Shown: piece after piece, positions 22,435-32,249 of the stretch
Layout of the letters: every line of letters begins with the position of its first letter
How positions within the stretch are numbered: the stretch's first letter is position 1
Assembly: GCA_028583415.1 (NCBI GenBank)
Contig: CM053266.1
Coordinates: 43,333,758-43,397,757, forward strand
Source of the DNA: Protea cynaroides
Lineage: Eukaryota > Streptophyta > Magnoliopsida > Proteales > Proteaceae
Direction of reading: 5' to 3'
DNA: 64,000 bases
Position numbers and translations under genes: made by a program
Notes under the pieces: model-generated
Seen by the model: only the letters and a program-made list of their open reading frames with translations
What the model was told of the DNA's origin: nothing
Databases searched by the model: none

Positions 22435-23967
22435 TCAAATCCAACGAGAACGTAACTTACTAGGCATCAATTTAAGTCTCGAATTGTAAAGCAAAACTTT
22501 CTGTCCAATTACAAATTGCTTCCTCACAATCCTCTTGTCATGAAACGCCTTAGTCTTGTCCTTGTATATGCTTGAATTCTTGTAAGCCTTAAGTCGTATC
22601 TCTTTTAATTCTTGTTGCAATTTCCTTTGCTTACCCGCTTCTTTCTTACTGCTCAATTTAAAAATCTCTTGTGCAAACACATCAACCACATCAATAGAAA
22701 ACACAGATTGAACATCATTACTAGGGTACCTCATATCCTCAAATATGTTGAATTTAACAATATCTTCATCAAACTCCATGGTAAGAGTACCATCATGGAC
22801 ATCAATCTTCGTTTTAGTTGTTTTGAAAAAAGGCCTTCCTAGTAAAATTGGGGCAGGGTTTGGGGAGGTACTGTCTTCCATATTCAAAATATAAAAATCA
22901 GCAGGAAAAATCAACCCATTCTCCTGCACCAAAATATCCTCAACCATTCCCTCAGGGTATGCATTAGAACGGTCAGCTAATTGGATAATTACACCCGTTT
23001 TTTTCAAAGGACCTAAATTTAGAGATGCATAAATTGAATGTGGCATAACATTTATAGATGCACTTAAATCTAACATGGCATGTTCAAACTTAGTATTACC
23101 AATCACACATGGAATCGTAAACGTACCTGGATCCTTGCATTTTGGGGGTAACTTACGCTGAATAACTGCTGTTACATTCTCCCCTACACTAATTTTCTCA
23201 TCACCCCTCAATTTTCTCTTTGAAGTGCATAATTCCTTGAGAAATTTTGCATACCTTGGGACTTGCTTAATGGCATCAAGTAGAGGTATGTTTACTTCTA
23301 CCTTTCGAAAAGTCTCAAGAATTTTCTTCTCTTGTTCTTCTTTTTTCGATTTAGATAGTCTGCTGGGAAAAAGGAGAAGAACAGAATTAGTAGAATTACG
23401 CACAACTGGTTGAGATTTTACTTTGGATAAATTTACATCATTATTGTCGACTTTTGTTTCTTCTTGAATAGTTTTGGCCGAATCTGCAGATTTAGCAATG
23501 AAGGGCTCAAGTTCTCTTCCATTCTGTAATGTAATGGCACTTGCATTCTCACGTGGATTTATGATGGTCTGAGATGGCAACTTTTCAGATCTTTGAGCTT
23601 CAAGTTTGCTTACTGAAGTTGCAAGTTGACCAATCTGCTTCTCTATATTCTGAATGCTGTTTGTTGTCTCATGTTGAAACTGCTGTGTATTGCTAGCCAG
23701 TGCCTTAACAATCTCATCAAGTGACATACTCTGATTTGCTTGCCGCCTAGGTTGGAATGGGGGTTGGTAACGTACGGGCAACTTGATTCCCATAACTCGA
23801 TTTAGGTGATTTCTCCATCCGGGGTTATATGAGTTTGAGTATGGATCATACTTTGCCGAGGTTGTCCTTGAAATCCTCCCATGGCATTTGCTTGTTGGAC
23901 TGATGTATCTTCTTGAAGTGTGGGACACATATCCATAGCATGACCGGTGGTCGAGCAAATGCCACAT
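22435..23967 (-). CDS. retrotransposon gag-protease fused to integrase C-terminus (510 aa)
   Basis: This is an open frame on the minus strand. Residues about 50-260 are the gag C-terminal region, with the SMSLDEIVKALASNTQQFQ and IEKQIGQLA motifs and a heptad-like segment. Residues about 265-410 are an Athila-type retropepsin: KFEHAMLDLSASINVMPHSIY, then QLADRSNAYPEGMVEDILV, and the ILLGRPFFKT flap-like block. The active site reads DLSAS where the family has DLGAS, so the catalytic glycine is lost. Residues about 455-510 (KAYKNSSIYKDKTKAFHDKR, FVIGQKVLLYNSRLKL) are the integrase C-terminal domain. The whole RT-RNase H-integrase core, normally about 1,000 residues, is missing at the join near residue 450. 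It is probably not functional as an enzyme, but the frame is intact. Confidence 0.88.
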   Translation of the reverse strand: MWHLLDHRSCYGYVSHTSRRYISPTSKCHGRISRTTSAKYDPYSNSYNPGWRNHLNRVMGIKLPVRYQPPFQPRRQANQSMSLDEIVKALASNTQQFQHETTNSIQNIEKQIGQLATSVSKLEAQRSEKLPSQTIINPRENASAITLQNGRELEPFIAKSADSAKTIQEETKVDNNDVNLSKVKSQPVVRNSTNSVLLLFPSRLSKSKKEEQEKKILETFRKVEVNIPLLDAIKQVPRYAKFLKELCTSKRKLRGDEKISVGENVTAVIQRKLPPKCKDPGTFTIPCVIGNTKFEHAMLDLSASINVMPHSIYASLNLGPLKKTGVIIQLADRSNAYPEGMVEDILVQENGLIFPADFYILNMEDSTSPNPAPILLGRPFFKTTKTKIDVHDGTLTMEFDEDIVKFNIFEDMRYPSNDVQSVFSIDVVDVFAQEIFKLSSKKEAGKQRKLQQELKEIRLKAYKNSSIYKDKTKAFHDKRIVRKQFVIGQKVLLYNSRLKLMPSKLRSRWI

Positions 23968-24255
23968 GCTTTAACTGTTTGTAAATTTCCTACAGCCATT
24001 TGTCTCACCAAAGATGTTAGATCAGAAATTTGACGTTCAAGGTTTGATGTACTTACCTCATTAACTTTCTTCGATGTTTACTCCATCCTTGTACCAAATT
24101 GTTGTGAATTTGTTGCCATATTAGAAATTAACATTTTCGCAGCTTCTGGAGTTTTGTCAACTAAAGCCCCTCCACTAGCGGCGTCCACCATACTCCTCGG
24201 CATTGGTAACAATTCTTCATAGAAATATTGAATCAGAAGCTGGTCACTAATTTGA
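23802..24255 (-). pseudogene. Athila-like gag, N-terminal remnant with zinc knuckle
   Basis: The minus-strand frame 23802-24011 contains CGICSTTGHAMDMCP, a CCHC zinc knuckle of Athila-type gag, after LVRQMAVGNL. A frameshift at about 23850-23870 moves the reading into the 510-residue frame. Upstream, 24100-24250 reads QYFYEELLPMPRSMVDAASGG and KTPEAAKMLISNMA, conserved in Athila gag. The first part of gag is missing; it is replaced by the inverted LTR piece that starts at 24256. Confidence 0.82.
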
Positions 24256-25450
24256 TGGATTCATAATTTTATATATTTATTTCCCTTATATTTAGTCTAT
24301 TTAACATATTATATGTCTTATGGTACTCATTTTGATGATTCCTTATATATAAGACATTGGTGAAAAGTATTAGTAATTTATGTCTAAAATAAAAGAAATT
24401 CTGATATTTTCAATAATGATCTTTTAAATTTCATGCAGGTTTTTAATGTGAAAAGAATTCTAGAAATCAAACGTGATCCAAAAATCAGATCTGGAAAATT
24501 GATTTGAATTGAAATCAGAGAAGGAAGATTACCACACATAGAAGGTTTATTATTGGAAGGATTTGATTGATTGTCAGAAATCTTGAGGAGAATATATACC
24601 TCTATGGAATATTACAAAGATTGGCAAATCTAGAGGTGACATTTGGTTAATGATGGAATGATTCTCTATCTAATCTAGGCAAGCAGATTTTGTTTAATCT
24701 TTATTTCCATGTAATAAAGTTGTCAATTCTAGACATACCAGTTTTAATCTTCTCTACTTTGGCTATTTAAGCAATGTAAATGCTACGTAATAGAGCATCC
24801 AAGAATTATTGAGAAGATAGTTTTATTTCTTTTGTCTTTCTTTTCTATCATGTCTAGCTAAGTTCTTTAGTCGATTCAAGGGGAATTCAATCCGGTTAGT
24901 AAAATTGTGAGACTCTGTTCTTAATTTAAATTATTTTTCTATTCAAATATCTGTGTTTCTTGATTTTTCAAGTTAATGGTTGCATGATTCAGTTTATTAA
25001 GATGCCTATTAATTGATTGAGTTATGTGGTTTATTGCTAACCTGAATCCATAATCCGTAATTGTTATGGAGTTCAGAAAAAATAGCAATTGAGCAGAACA
25101 ATTATGATCCAAATTTTTGTTACTTGTTTAAAGGAAACATAGAATGAATTAAATAATCTGACGCTTGTTAGATTGTTGTTCATCTTTAACTCCCTCCAAG
25201 AGTGTAATGCTATCAGTAAATTCTTAAGGATTGCTTAATACCAATTGATTTATTGATAAGAATTAAATTGTGTGCTGGGCTCAATTAATGAAATTAGGGA
25301 AGGTAAGGATTGTCTGGTTTTTTGATAATCCTTGGTTAAATATTTGAATAGAGAATAATATATATGAGGTCAGTGATCAATTTGCAGCCGTGAGATAATT
25401 TCTTTGAATCGACATCATCTTCCATTGAATTTTTGTTACTTAATTTCTTC
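24256..25450 (+). repeat. inverted LTR fragment inside the Athila-like element
   Basis: It starts TGATGGATTCATAATTTTA, the exact reverse complement of the end of the flanking LTRs, and continues for about 1.2 kb. It stops near ACTTAATTTCTTC, lacking about the first 155 bp of the LTR. It stands in the opposite orientation to both terminal LTRs and has displaced the gag N-terminus. Confidence 0.9.
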
Positions 25451-25638
25451 TTTTTTTTCTCTTCGAAATAAGCTTCTTGTAACGCCCCTAAGTCGTCCGA
25501 AATTTCATGCGCTAGCAGTACCTATCAAAAAAACTATGGACACCTGAAAATAGAAAAAAAAAACTTCATACAAAGGTAATAACACAAGTGACTAAAAAAA
25601 AAATAGAATGAAAACAATCGCAATCTGATTAAAACTAG

Positions 25639-25656
25639 TCCCCGGCAATGGCGCCA
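25639..25656 (-). other. primer-binding site of the Athila-like element
   Basis: The minus strand reads TGGCGCCATTGCCGGGGA, five bases beyond the 5' LTR. It resembles the TGGCGCCGTTGCCGGGGA site complementary to aspartate tRNA used by Athila elements. Confidence 0.85.
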
Positions 25657-25661
25657 AATTT

Positions 25662-27006
25662 TGATGCGTGTCGAGCGCAACCAAAAATAAATTACTCTAC
25701 TTATAATGAATAGTAATGATAAGTAAAGGTCGATCCACAGAGACTAGTTAATCAAATTGTCTACTTACCAAGAAAAAGGAGGGGGGGTTTCTTCTGCAAT
25801 TTAATTGACAAGAAATTAAATAACAAAAATTCAATGGAAGATGATGTCGATTCAAGGAAATTATCTCACGGCTGCAAATTGATCACTGACCTCATATATA
25901 TTATTCTCTATTCAAATATTTAACCAAGGATTATCAAAAAGTCAGACAATCATTACCTTCCCTAATTTCATTAATTGAGCCCAGCACACAATTTAATTCT
26001 TATCAATAAACCAATTGGTATTAAGCAATCCTCAAGAATTTACTGATAGCATTACACTCTTGGAGGGAGTTAAAGATGAACAACAATCTAACAAGCGTCA
26101 GATTATTTAATTCATTCTATGTTTCCTTTAAACAAGTAACAAAAATTTGGATCATAATTGTTCTGCTCAATTGCTATTTTTTCTGAACTCCATAACAATT
26201 ACGGATTATGGATTCAGGTTAGCAATAAACCACATAACTCAATCAATTAATAGGCATCTTAATAAACTGAATCATGCAACCATTAACTTGAAAAACTAAG
26301 AAACATAGATATTTGAATAGAAAAATAATTTAAATTAAGAACAGAGTCTCACAATTTTACTAACCGGATTGAATTCCCCTTGAATCGACTAAAGAACTTA
26401 GCTAGACATGATAGAAAAGAAAGACAAAAGAAATAAAATTATCTTCTCAATAATTCTTGGATGCTCTATTACGTAGCATTTACATTGCTTAAATAGCCAA
26501 AGTAGAGAAGATTAAAACTGGTATGTCTAGAATTGACAACCTTATTACATGGAAATAAAGATTAAACAAAATCTGCTTGCCTAGATTAGATAGAGAATCA
26601 TTCCATCATTAACCAAATGTCACCTCTAGATTTGCCAATCTTTGTAATATTCCATAGAGGTATATATTCTCCTCAAGATTTCTGACAATCAATCAAATCC
26701 TTCCAATAATAAACATTCTATGTGTGGTAATCTTCCTTCTCTGATTTCAATTCAAATCAATTTTTCAGATCTGATTTTTGGATCACGTTTGATTTCTAGA
26801 ATTCTTTCCACATTAAAAACCTGCATGAAATTCAAATGATCATTATTGAAAATATCAGAATTTATTTTATTTTAGACATAAATTACTAATACTTTCCACC
26901 AATGTCTTATATATAAGGAATCATCAAAATGAGTACCATAAGACATATAATATGTTAAATAGACTAAATATAAGGGAAATAAATATATAAAATTATGAAT
27001 CCATCA
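25662..27006 (-). repeat. 5' LTR of the Athila-like element
   Basis: 1,345 bp pairing with 19411-20754, next to the primer-binding site. Ends are TG...CA. Confidence 0.93.
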
Positions 27007-27011
27007 ATACA

Positions 27012-27735
27012 CACCGATGGACATCAACATCAACTTGTTGGACCAAACTGTTTTTGGAATTTTGTTTTTCGAATATGAGTTATTCCTTTTCCAAATGGAA
27101 TCAAATATGGTCCGAATGTGATCGTATCTAGATACTTCTAAACAGATATAGATACACCTAAATGTATGCGGTTGTGAATCGAATATTGATTTTCAACTAT
27201 CCATTTACATCCCTGGCTAGACCTTCTTCCCCCCAGTAGATAAAATTCACTTTTAGTCCATGACTTTCAGTTGTTTTAGTCTCATAATTCTTTTTTTTTT
27301 TTTTTTTTTTTCGAGTCTTCAAGAATCCTCAATATCATTAACTACTTAATTTTATTATTGATTGGATATCTATACGAATTAGATACATTATATTTGGGAT
27401 TATCCGAATTTGTATCCAGATATCCCCTAAATAAATATGGATGCAAATCGAATTTGAATTTTCTGACTATCTTATTACATCCCTAGTTCTGAATAAAAGT
27501 GTGGTGGGTCTTTGGGCCTCATAGATGTGTTACTGGACATGGGTCTATGTAAATCCGGGGGGTCTTCATAGGTATGGTATCGGATTGGATTGGGATTAGG
27601 CTCCATATGCCCTCATACATATATGTAGTTAGCTGGACCATATAGCTAGGATCCTTAGCCTTCGGTTGTTGTTACCTGAGGGCTGACGGCATCTATGATA
27701 TTCAAAAGAATCAAGAAACAAAAAAAAAGAATCAC

Positions 27736-27771
<36 letters not shown>

Positions 27772-28679
27772 CATGCATGCATGTTCATATCAAACTCTCC
27801 GACCATCTCCAAAGCACCTTTCCATTGTATAGTTGCTGTCGAAAGGGGTCCTTGCTAATATCAGATAGGGGTCATGGATGTCTGTGAAACCACAACAACA
27901 TCAAAACAGCCAGAGGTCCTTAATTTTGTGTTGTGTTTTATTTATTCTTGTGAGCTTCGAACAGGGAAGGAATTCTTTAATTGTGAAACGGGTCCTTTTT
28001 TTATCTGTTTTTTCTTTTAAAGAGGACAGATTAAACTTTTGGCCGTTGAGGGATTTTCACAAGTAATGGAATGTGATATTTCTAGAAATCACATTACGAA
28101 TTGATCATTGAATATTAAACTTTTTTTTTATTCTAAACAATCAGTTCTTGGGAATAGTGTACTGTAATGTAGGGGTGTTAACGGTAGGTTCGGATTGATT
28201 TTTGTCCGGGCCAAGTCGGTCTCGGGTTTTTTGGGATAGCTTGAAACATATCTAATAAGAGATTCGACCTGAGGTGGACTGCACTGTACACATTAGTTAA
28301 CAGACCAATCTGGTGTCAGTTTATTATTGGACAAACTTAAAGAACTTTTATCTTATCAATTCAATTTCGATTTACTCTAAACATATTTACTATACTATAA
28401 AAACCACAATCTCTAGGTTAAGAGTTCTTAGTTACTTGAGTTCTCATTAACTTTCAAAATAAATTTTTTGTTTGACCCCGTTTGTTATCATGTAAAACTA
28501 TAGAAAAAAATTTCTGTAAAATAAGATTCTTGTTTGTTTTAATGTAAAATATAAAAAATATGCATTAAGTAGTATAAAAACTTTACAGCCTTTAGTGTAT
28601 CGTCAGAAAAGTTTTTTACTTTTTACCATATTTGGATTCTTTATTTCGGACTTATTATTAAGAATTATTTTTGCGTTAA
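27012..28679. other. intergenic DNA with an AG microsatellite
   Basis: An (AG)n run lies at about 27743-27770 and a T-run at 27292-27313. A plus-strand frame of 62 codons at 27878 resembles nothing known. No gene is supported here. Confidence 0.5.
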
Positions 28680-29205
28680 AAAAGGGGGGGGGGGTTTTTT
28701 TTTTGGAAAAAGGGGAAAAAAAAAAGGGAGGAGGAGTTTTTTTTTAAAAAAAAAAAGAAGAGGGGGAGAAGGAAAAAAAATTTTTTTTTTTTTTTTTTTT
28801 TTTATTTTTTAAAAAAAAAAAAAGAAAAAAATATTTTTTATAATTTTTTTTTTTGATTTGGAGGTATTGGAATTGGGGTTTGTTTTTGATGTTTATTTAT
28901 TATTTAAAATTTTTTTTTAAAAAAAAAAAATTTAAAAAAAAAAAAAAAAAAGTTTTTTAAATTTTTTTTATTAATTTTTTTTTATTATATTAAAAATTTT
29001 TAAAATTTTTTTAAAAAAAATTTTTAAAAATGAAAATTTATTAAAGGGGATTGGAATGTTTTTATTAATTTAATTTAAAAAAAATAAAAAAAAAAAAAAA
29101 AAAAAATAAAAAAAAAAAAATTTTTTATTTGAATAATTATTTTTTAATATTTTTTTTTTTAAATTTTTTAATATTTATTTTTTTGTTTTTTTTTTATTTT
29201 TTTTT
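28680..29205. repeat. homopolymer-only block, probable assembly or basecalling artefact
   Basis: About 525 bp consist almost only of runs of A, T and G (for example AAAAGGGGGGGGGGGG followed by ten Ts), with hardly any C. Normal complexity resumes at TCTCAGTGGTGG (29206). Natural microsatellites do not look like this. A poorly polished long-read consensus is the simplest explanation. Confidence 0.7.
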
Positions 29206-29231
29206 TCTCAGTGGTGGTTAGGTTTTTAGCC

Positions 29232-29234
<3 letters not shown>

Positions 29235-29270
<36 letters not shown>
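29235..29270. repeat. (TA)n microsatellite
   Basis: A clean TA run of about 34 bp directly downstream of the homopolymer block. Confidence 0.9.
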
Positions 29271-29271
<1 letters not shown>

Positions 29272-30615
29272 CATATGGAGTTTTTGATTCCTTGTTAAGT
29301 GGGATGTTGGAGGAAACCAAAAACTTTAATTTGTTTTATTTTTGAGGTCATAATAAGCCAACTAGAAGATAAAATTGAAAACTCTCAATGGAGATGTGGG
29401 GTTGATTGAAAAAAATCAATACCTTCAATTGCAAGTTGTGAACATTTCAATTATTGCCGTTGTGTAAGTAGTTTCAATCAAAAAATTTCGATCTTTGAAG
29501 AAAGCTAAGGACTTGAAACATGATTATATTCTCAATTTTTTGGTATGGGTTCTCATGTTGCAGCCTTCCAAACTTTGCTAGTAGGTTCTATGGCACATCT
29601 GAAGAGTACGACATCTGATATTTTACTATTATTGTGTAAATAATATATGAACAATAAAAAACCATCATCTACCTAAGAAATTTTATAATTTAATATTAAC
29701 AATTAAATTGTCTACCATTGAAATTAGATCATAGTTGCTAAGATAACTAACAAATCAATAACGACATAAAACTTACACAAAAAAATATTTAGTCATTGTT
29801 TAGATCGTCATAGAATAGGGATAGGCAATCTTAGTCATTGTGGTCTTAATTAATTATCGAACCAATTGAGTAGTGAGAGTCTATGTCACTAGGTTGACCA
29901 TTCCGATCTAATTCGTGACAAGAATAAAGATATGCAATCCTAGTCATAGTAATTCTGGGACTTTACTAGAGTCGTGACAATATTATAAATACCAAGTCAT
30001 ACTCATAGGTCTCTCTAGCTTCATTCGTTTTAATTCTCTTACAAAAATCAATCTTCTACATACAAAGGTATGTTTTATTATTATGTTTATTTCATGGTTT
30101 CATTGTATTCTAGACTCTAGAGAAACTGCATGGACAATTAATCTAACAAATACTCCAACGGTAGTACCCATTGAACGCCCTGTTCAACAAGGTTTAAAAA
30201 AAAAAATAAATAATAAATAAATAAATAAAAATTATTTACAAAAATAAATTGAAGTTCTTTCGATTGGTCTCCAATTTTCCATTTTTTTTCAATTTTCATT
30301 AGTCGAAGATCCAAACCTTCTTTAATATGGTTCTTAATGTTCTATATTTATTAGATTTCATTATTTTTCAAATCATAATCAAAGTAGAATATACCATCAT
30401 TAGATTCAACAGAATCAACTTTTTGGATCACTTTTCATATCTTAAACATCGTAGGGGTTTTGAAATAAAATTCCATCGATTTGCTACTAAGAAAGTGTTG
30501 AATTGACATTTTATTTTAAGGAAGAAAAGTAGCAGAAAGTGACTCTTGAATTGACGTTCTGTTTCCCTTAAAGAAACAAGTAGCAAAAGTCAGTCATCGA
30601 GTGATTTTGACTAAT
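29271..30615. other. upstream region of the PQ-loop gene
   Basis: AT-rich sequence without coding signal, leading into the probable promoter region. Nothing specific is recognised. Confidence 0.45.
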
Positions 30616-30618
30616 TAG

Positions 30619-30655
30619 CCACGTGTCAAGTTTAGACTATTTTCTGCCACGTGGT
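30619..30655 (+). promoter_or_regulatory. two ACGT-core (G-box/ABRE-like) elements
   Basis: CACGTGTC at 30619-30626 and CACGTGGT at 30648-30655, about 100 bp before the probable first exon of the PQ-loop gene. Such motifs bind bZIP and bHLH factors and often mark light- or ABA-responsive plant promoters. Activity here is inferred. Confidence 0.4.
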
Positions 30656-30719
30656 TACCAGCTTCTACTGGCTAGTTGCCTTTCCAAGTACTAGAGTCCT
30701 TCCATAGAATCCCAAAACT

Positions 30720-32249
30720 CAAAATAGAAATTGTAATCTTTCTCTCAATCTTTGGATTCCTTTTCATTCATCGGCCGCTTTCTTGAAATTGCCTTCTTAT
30801 TTCTGAAATATTTGCTTTTTTTGGATATCATCAGAAATATCTCATCTCATTCACGGTTTTGGCAGGATGTAAAAGCTCAAATCTTTGTTTCTTCTTTGAA
30901 GGGTATGGCTTTTAAATAAATATATTCAAATGTGCTTGCTGGGTGCTTGAAATCCATTAGCATTATCGTTGTGGGCAGAGATACCAGTTTTTGATTCTCT
31001 GTTTCAAGTTCTTATTTTCTGGGTTTTGGTTCTTCATCACAGGAGTGAGTGTGGCACGGGTTGCTTGTTTTGCAGAAGACAGAATTTAATTTGTCTTCTT
31101 CTTGATATTTGGTTTATAGAGGTTCTTGTTGGTATCTTGCTTGATCTGAACGGTACAGGTTTTAGCTTATTTCCAAAGGGTTTTCTTTTTTGTTGGGTTA
31201 AAAAACCCTTTAGGTTTGTTTTTAATCTTTGTCTTGCTTGCTCTCTTTCTGTTTCTAGTTAGCCAATGAAACAGACTTCTTTCTGTTTCTAGTTAGCCAA
31301 TGAAACAGACTTCTTTCTGTTTTTGAAAGTCTTGGATTGATTCTGGGTTTTGCTTGTCTTTTATCAATTGAAAATTTGTGAATTATAATTTTTTTTTCTT
31401 TTGTGTTTTGTTTTCTGTTCCATTGTAAACTTCTCTGCAATATCCAGAATGTCGAATTTGTGCCCTTACAAAATTTTTGGTCATATTACTCATTTGTGCA
31501 GTTTCAGTTTTGGATCTTGCTTTGTTTCCACCCCTGCCCAGAATCATATTTTTAGAACCGAATTAATTCTGTTTTGGATGTATTCTTTTGTTTAGTTTCT
31601 TTCCTCACCAATTATTCCTTAATCACACTCCTTTACGTGATCTATTGTTAAGGTTGCCATTCTAAACTCTGTTTTTCAGGGAACTTCTTGTATTTTCTTG
31701 GCGTTTAGTTTCATCTTTTATTTGCTTTTGACGTCTTATTTAGATTTCCCTATGTTCTTTGGATTGTAATTTGAAATTATACACCAAAAGTTCCCTGATT
31801 AGCTCTCTATCCTAAGTTAAATTTTCAGGAGAAATAATCCCCCACCCATCTGAACTGAAACTTACCCAGCTCTCAACTTCTTCTTATGTCATCTAGTTCT
31901 AAATTCCTGGCTTATTTCCTGAGGTTGGCTGTTTTTATCAGAGAGAAATTCAGATTTTATTAGTTTCATCATTAGTGTCTAGGCCTCTAGCTTTGCCCTT
32001 AATCTGCATGTATATAAATTTGCCGTGATATTTTGATGAACTTTTAATTTTTACAATCTATTTGGAAGTTCAGTAGTTTTTAGTTAATCTTATTAATTCT
32101 TAGTATTAATTTCTTAAAGAGTTTCTATTAGTTAGTGACTGATTCCTGACTTCATGTTGAAGATAGCTTATAGAAATTTACATAAAAAAATTTAAAATTT
32201 TATTATTTGTCCTGTTTTTAATCAGATTGAGATTGGAGAATCATCAGAC
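30720..32249 (+). other. probable 5' UTR exon and intron of the PQ-loop gene
   Basis: A CT-rich leader (near 30740) is followed by a possible donor at 30902/30903 (GAAGG|GTATGG). An acceptor TTTTTAATCAG precedes 32226, 24 bases before the start codon. A 1.3 kb leader intron is therefore likely. It contains a 33-bp tandem repeat, TTTCTGTTTCTAGTTAGCCA-type, at about 31246-31320. Exact transcript ends cannot be seen. Confidence 0.45.

Larger units (their letters stand above)
19411..27006 (-). mobile_element. complete Athila-like Gypsy retrotransposon, internally deleted
   Basis: LTRs lie at 19411-20754 and 25662-27006 and begin TGATGCGTGTCG and end GAATCCATCA on the plus strand. The target duplication ATACA is at 19406-19410 and 27007-27011. 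A tRNA-type primer-binding site lies beside the high-coordinate LTR and a G-rich polypurine tract beside the low-coordinate one, so transcription is on the minus strand. The interior has gag, protease and only the C-terminal tail of integrase; RT, RNase H and the integrase core are absent. An inverted piece of its own LTR replaces the start of gag. The LTRs differ at only a few sites where I compared them, suggesting a fairly recent insertion. It cannot move on its own. Confidence 0.94.
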
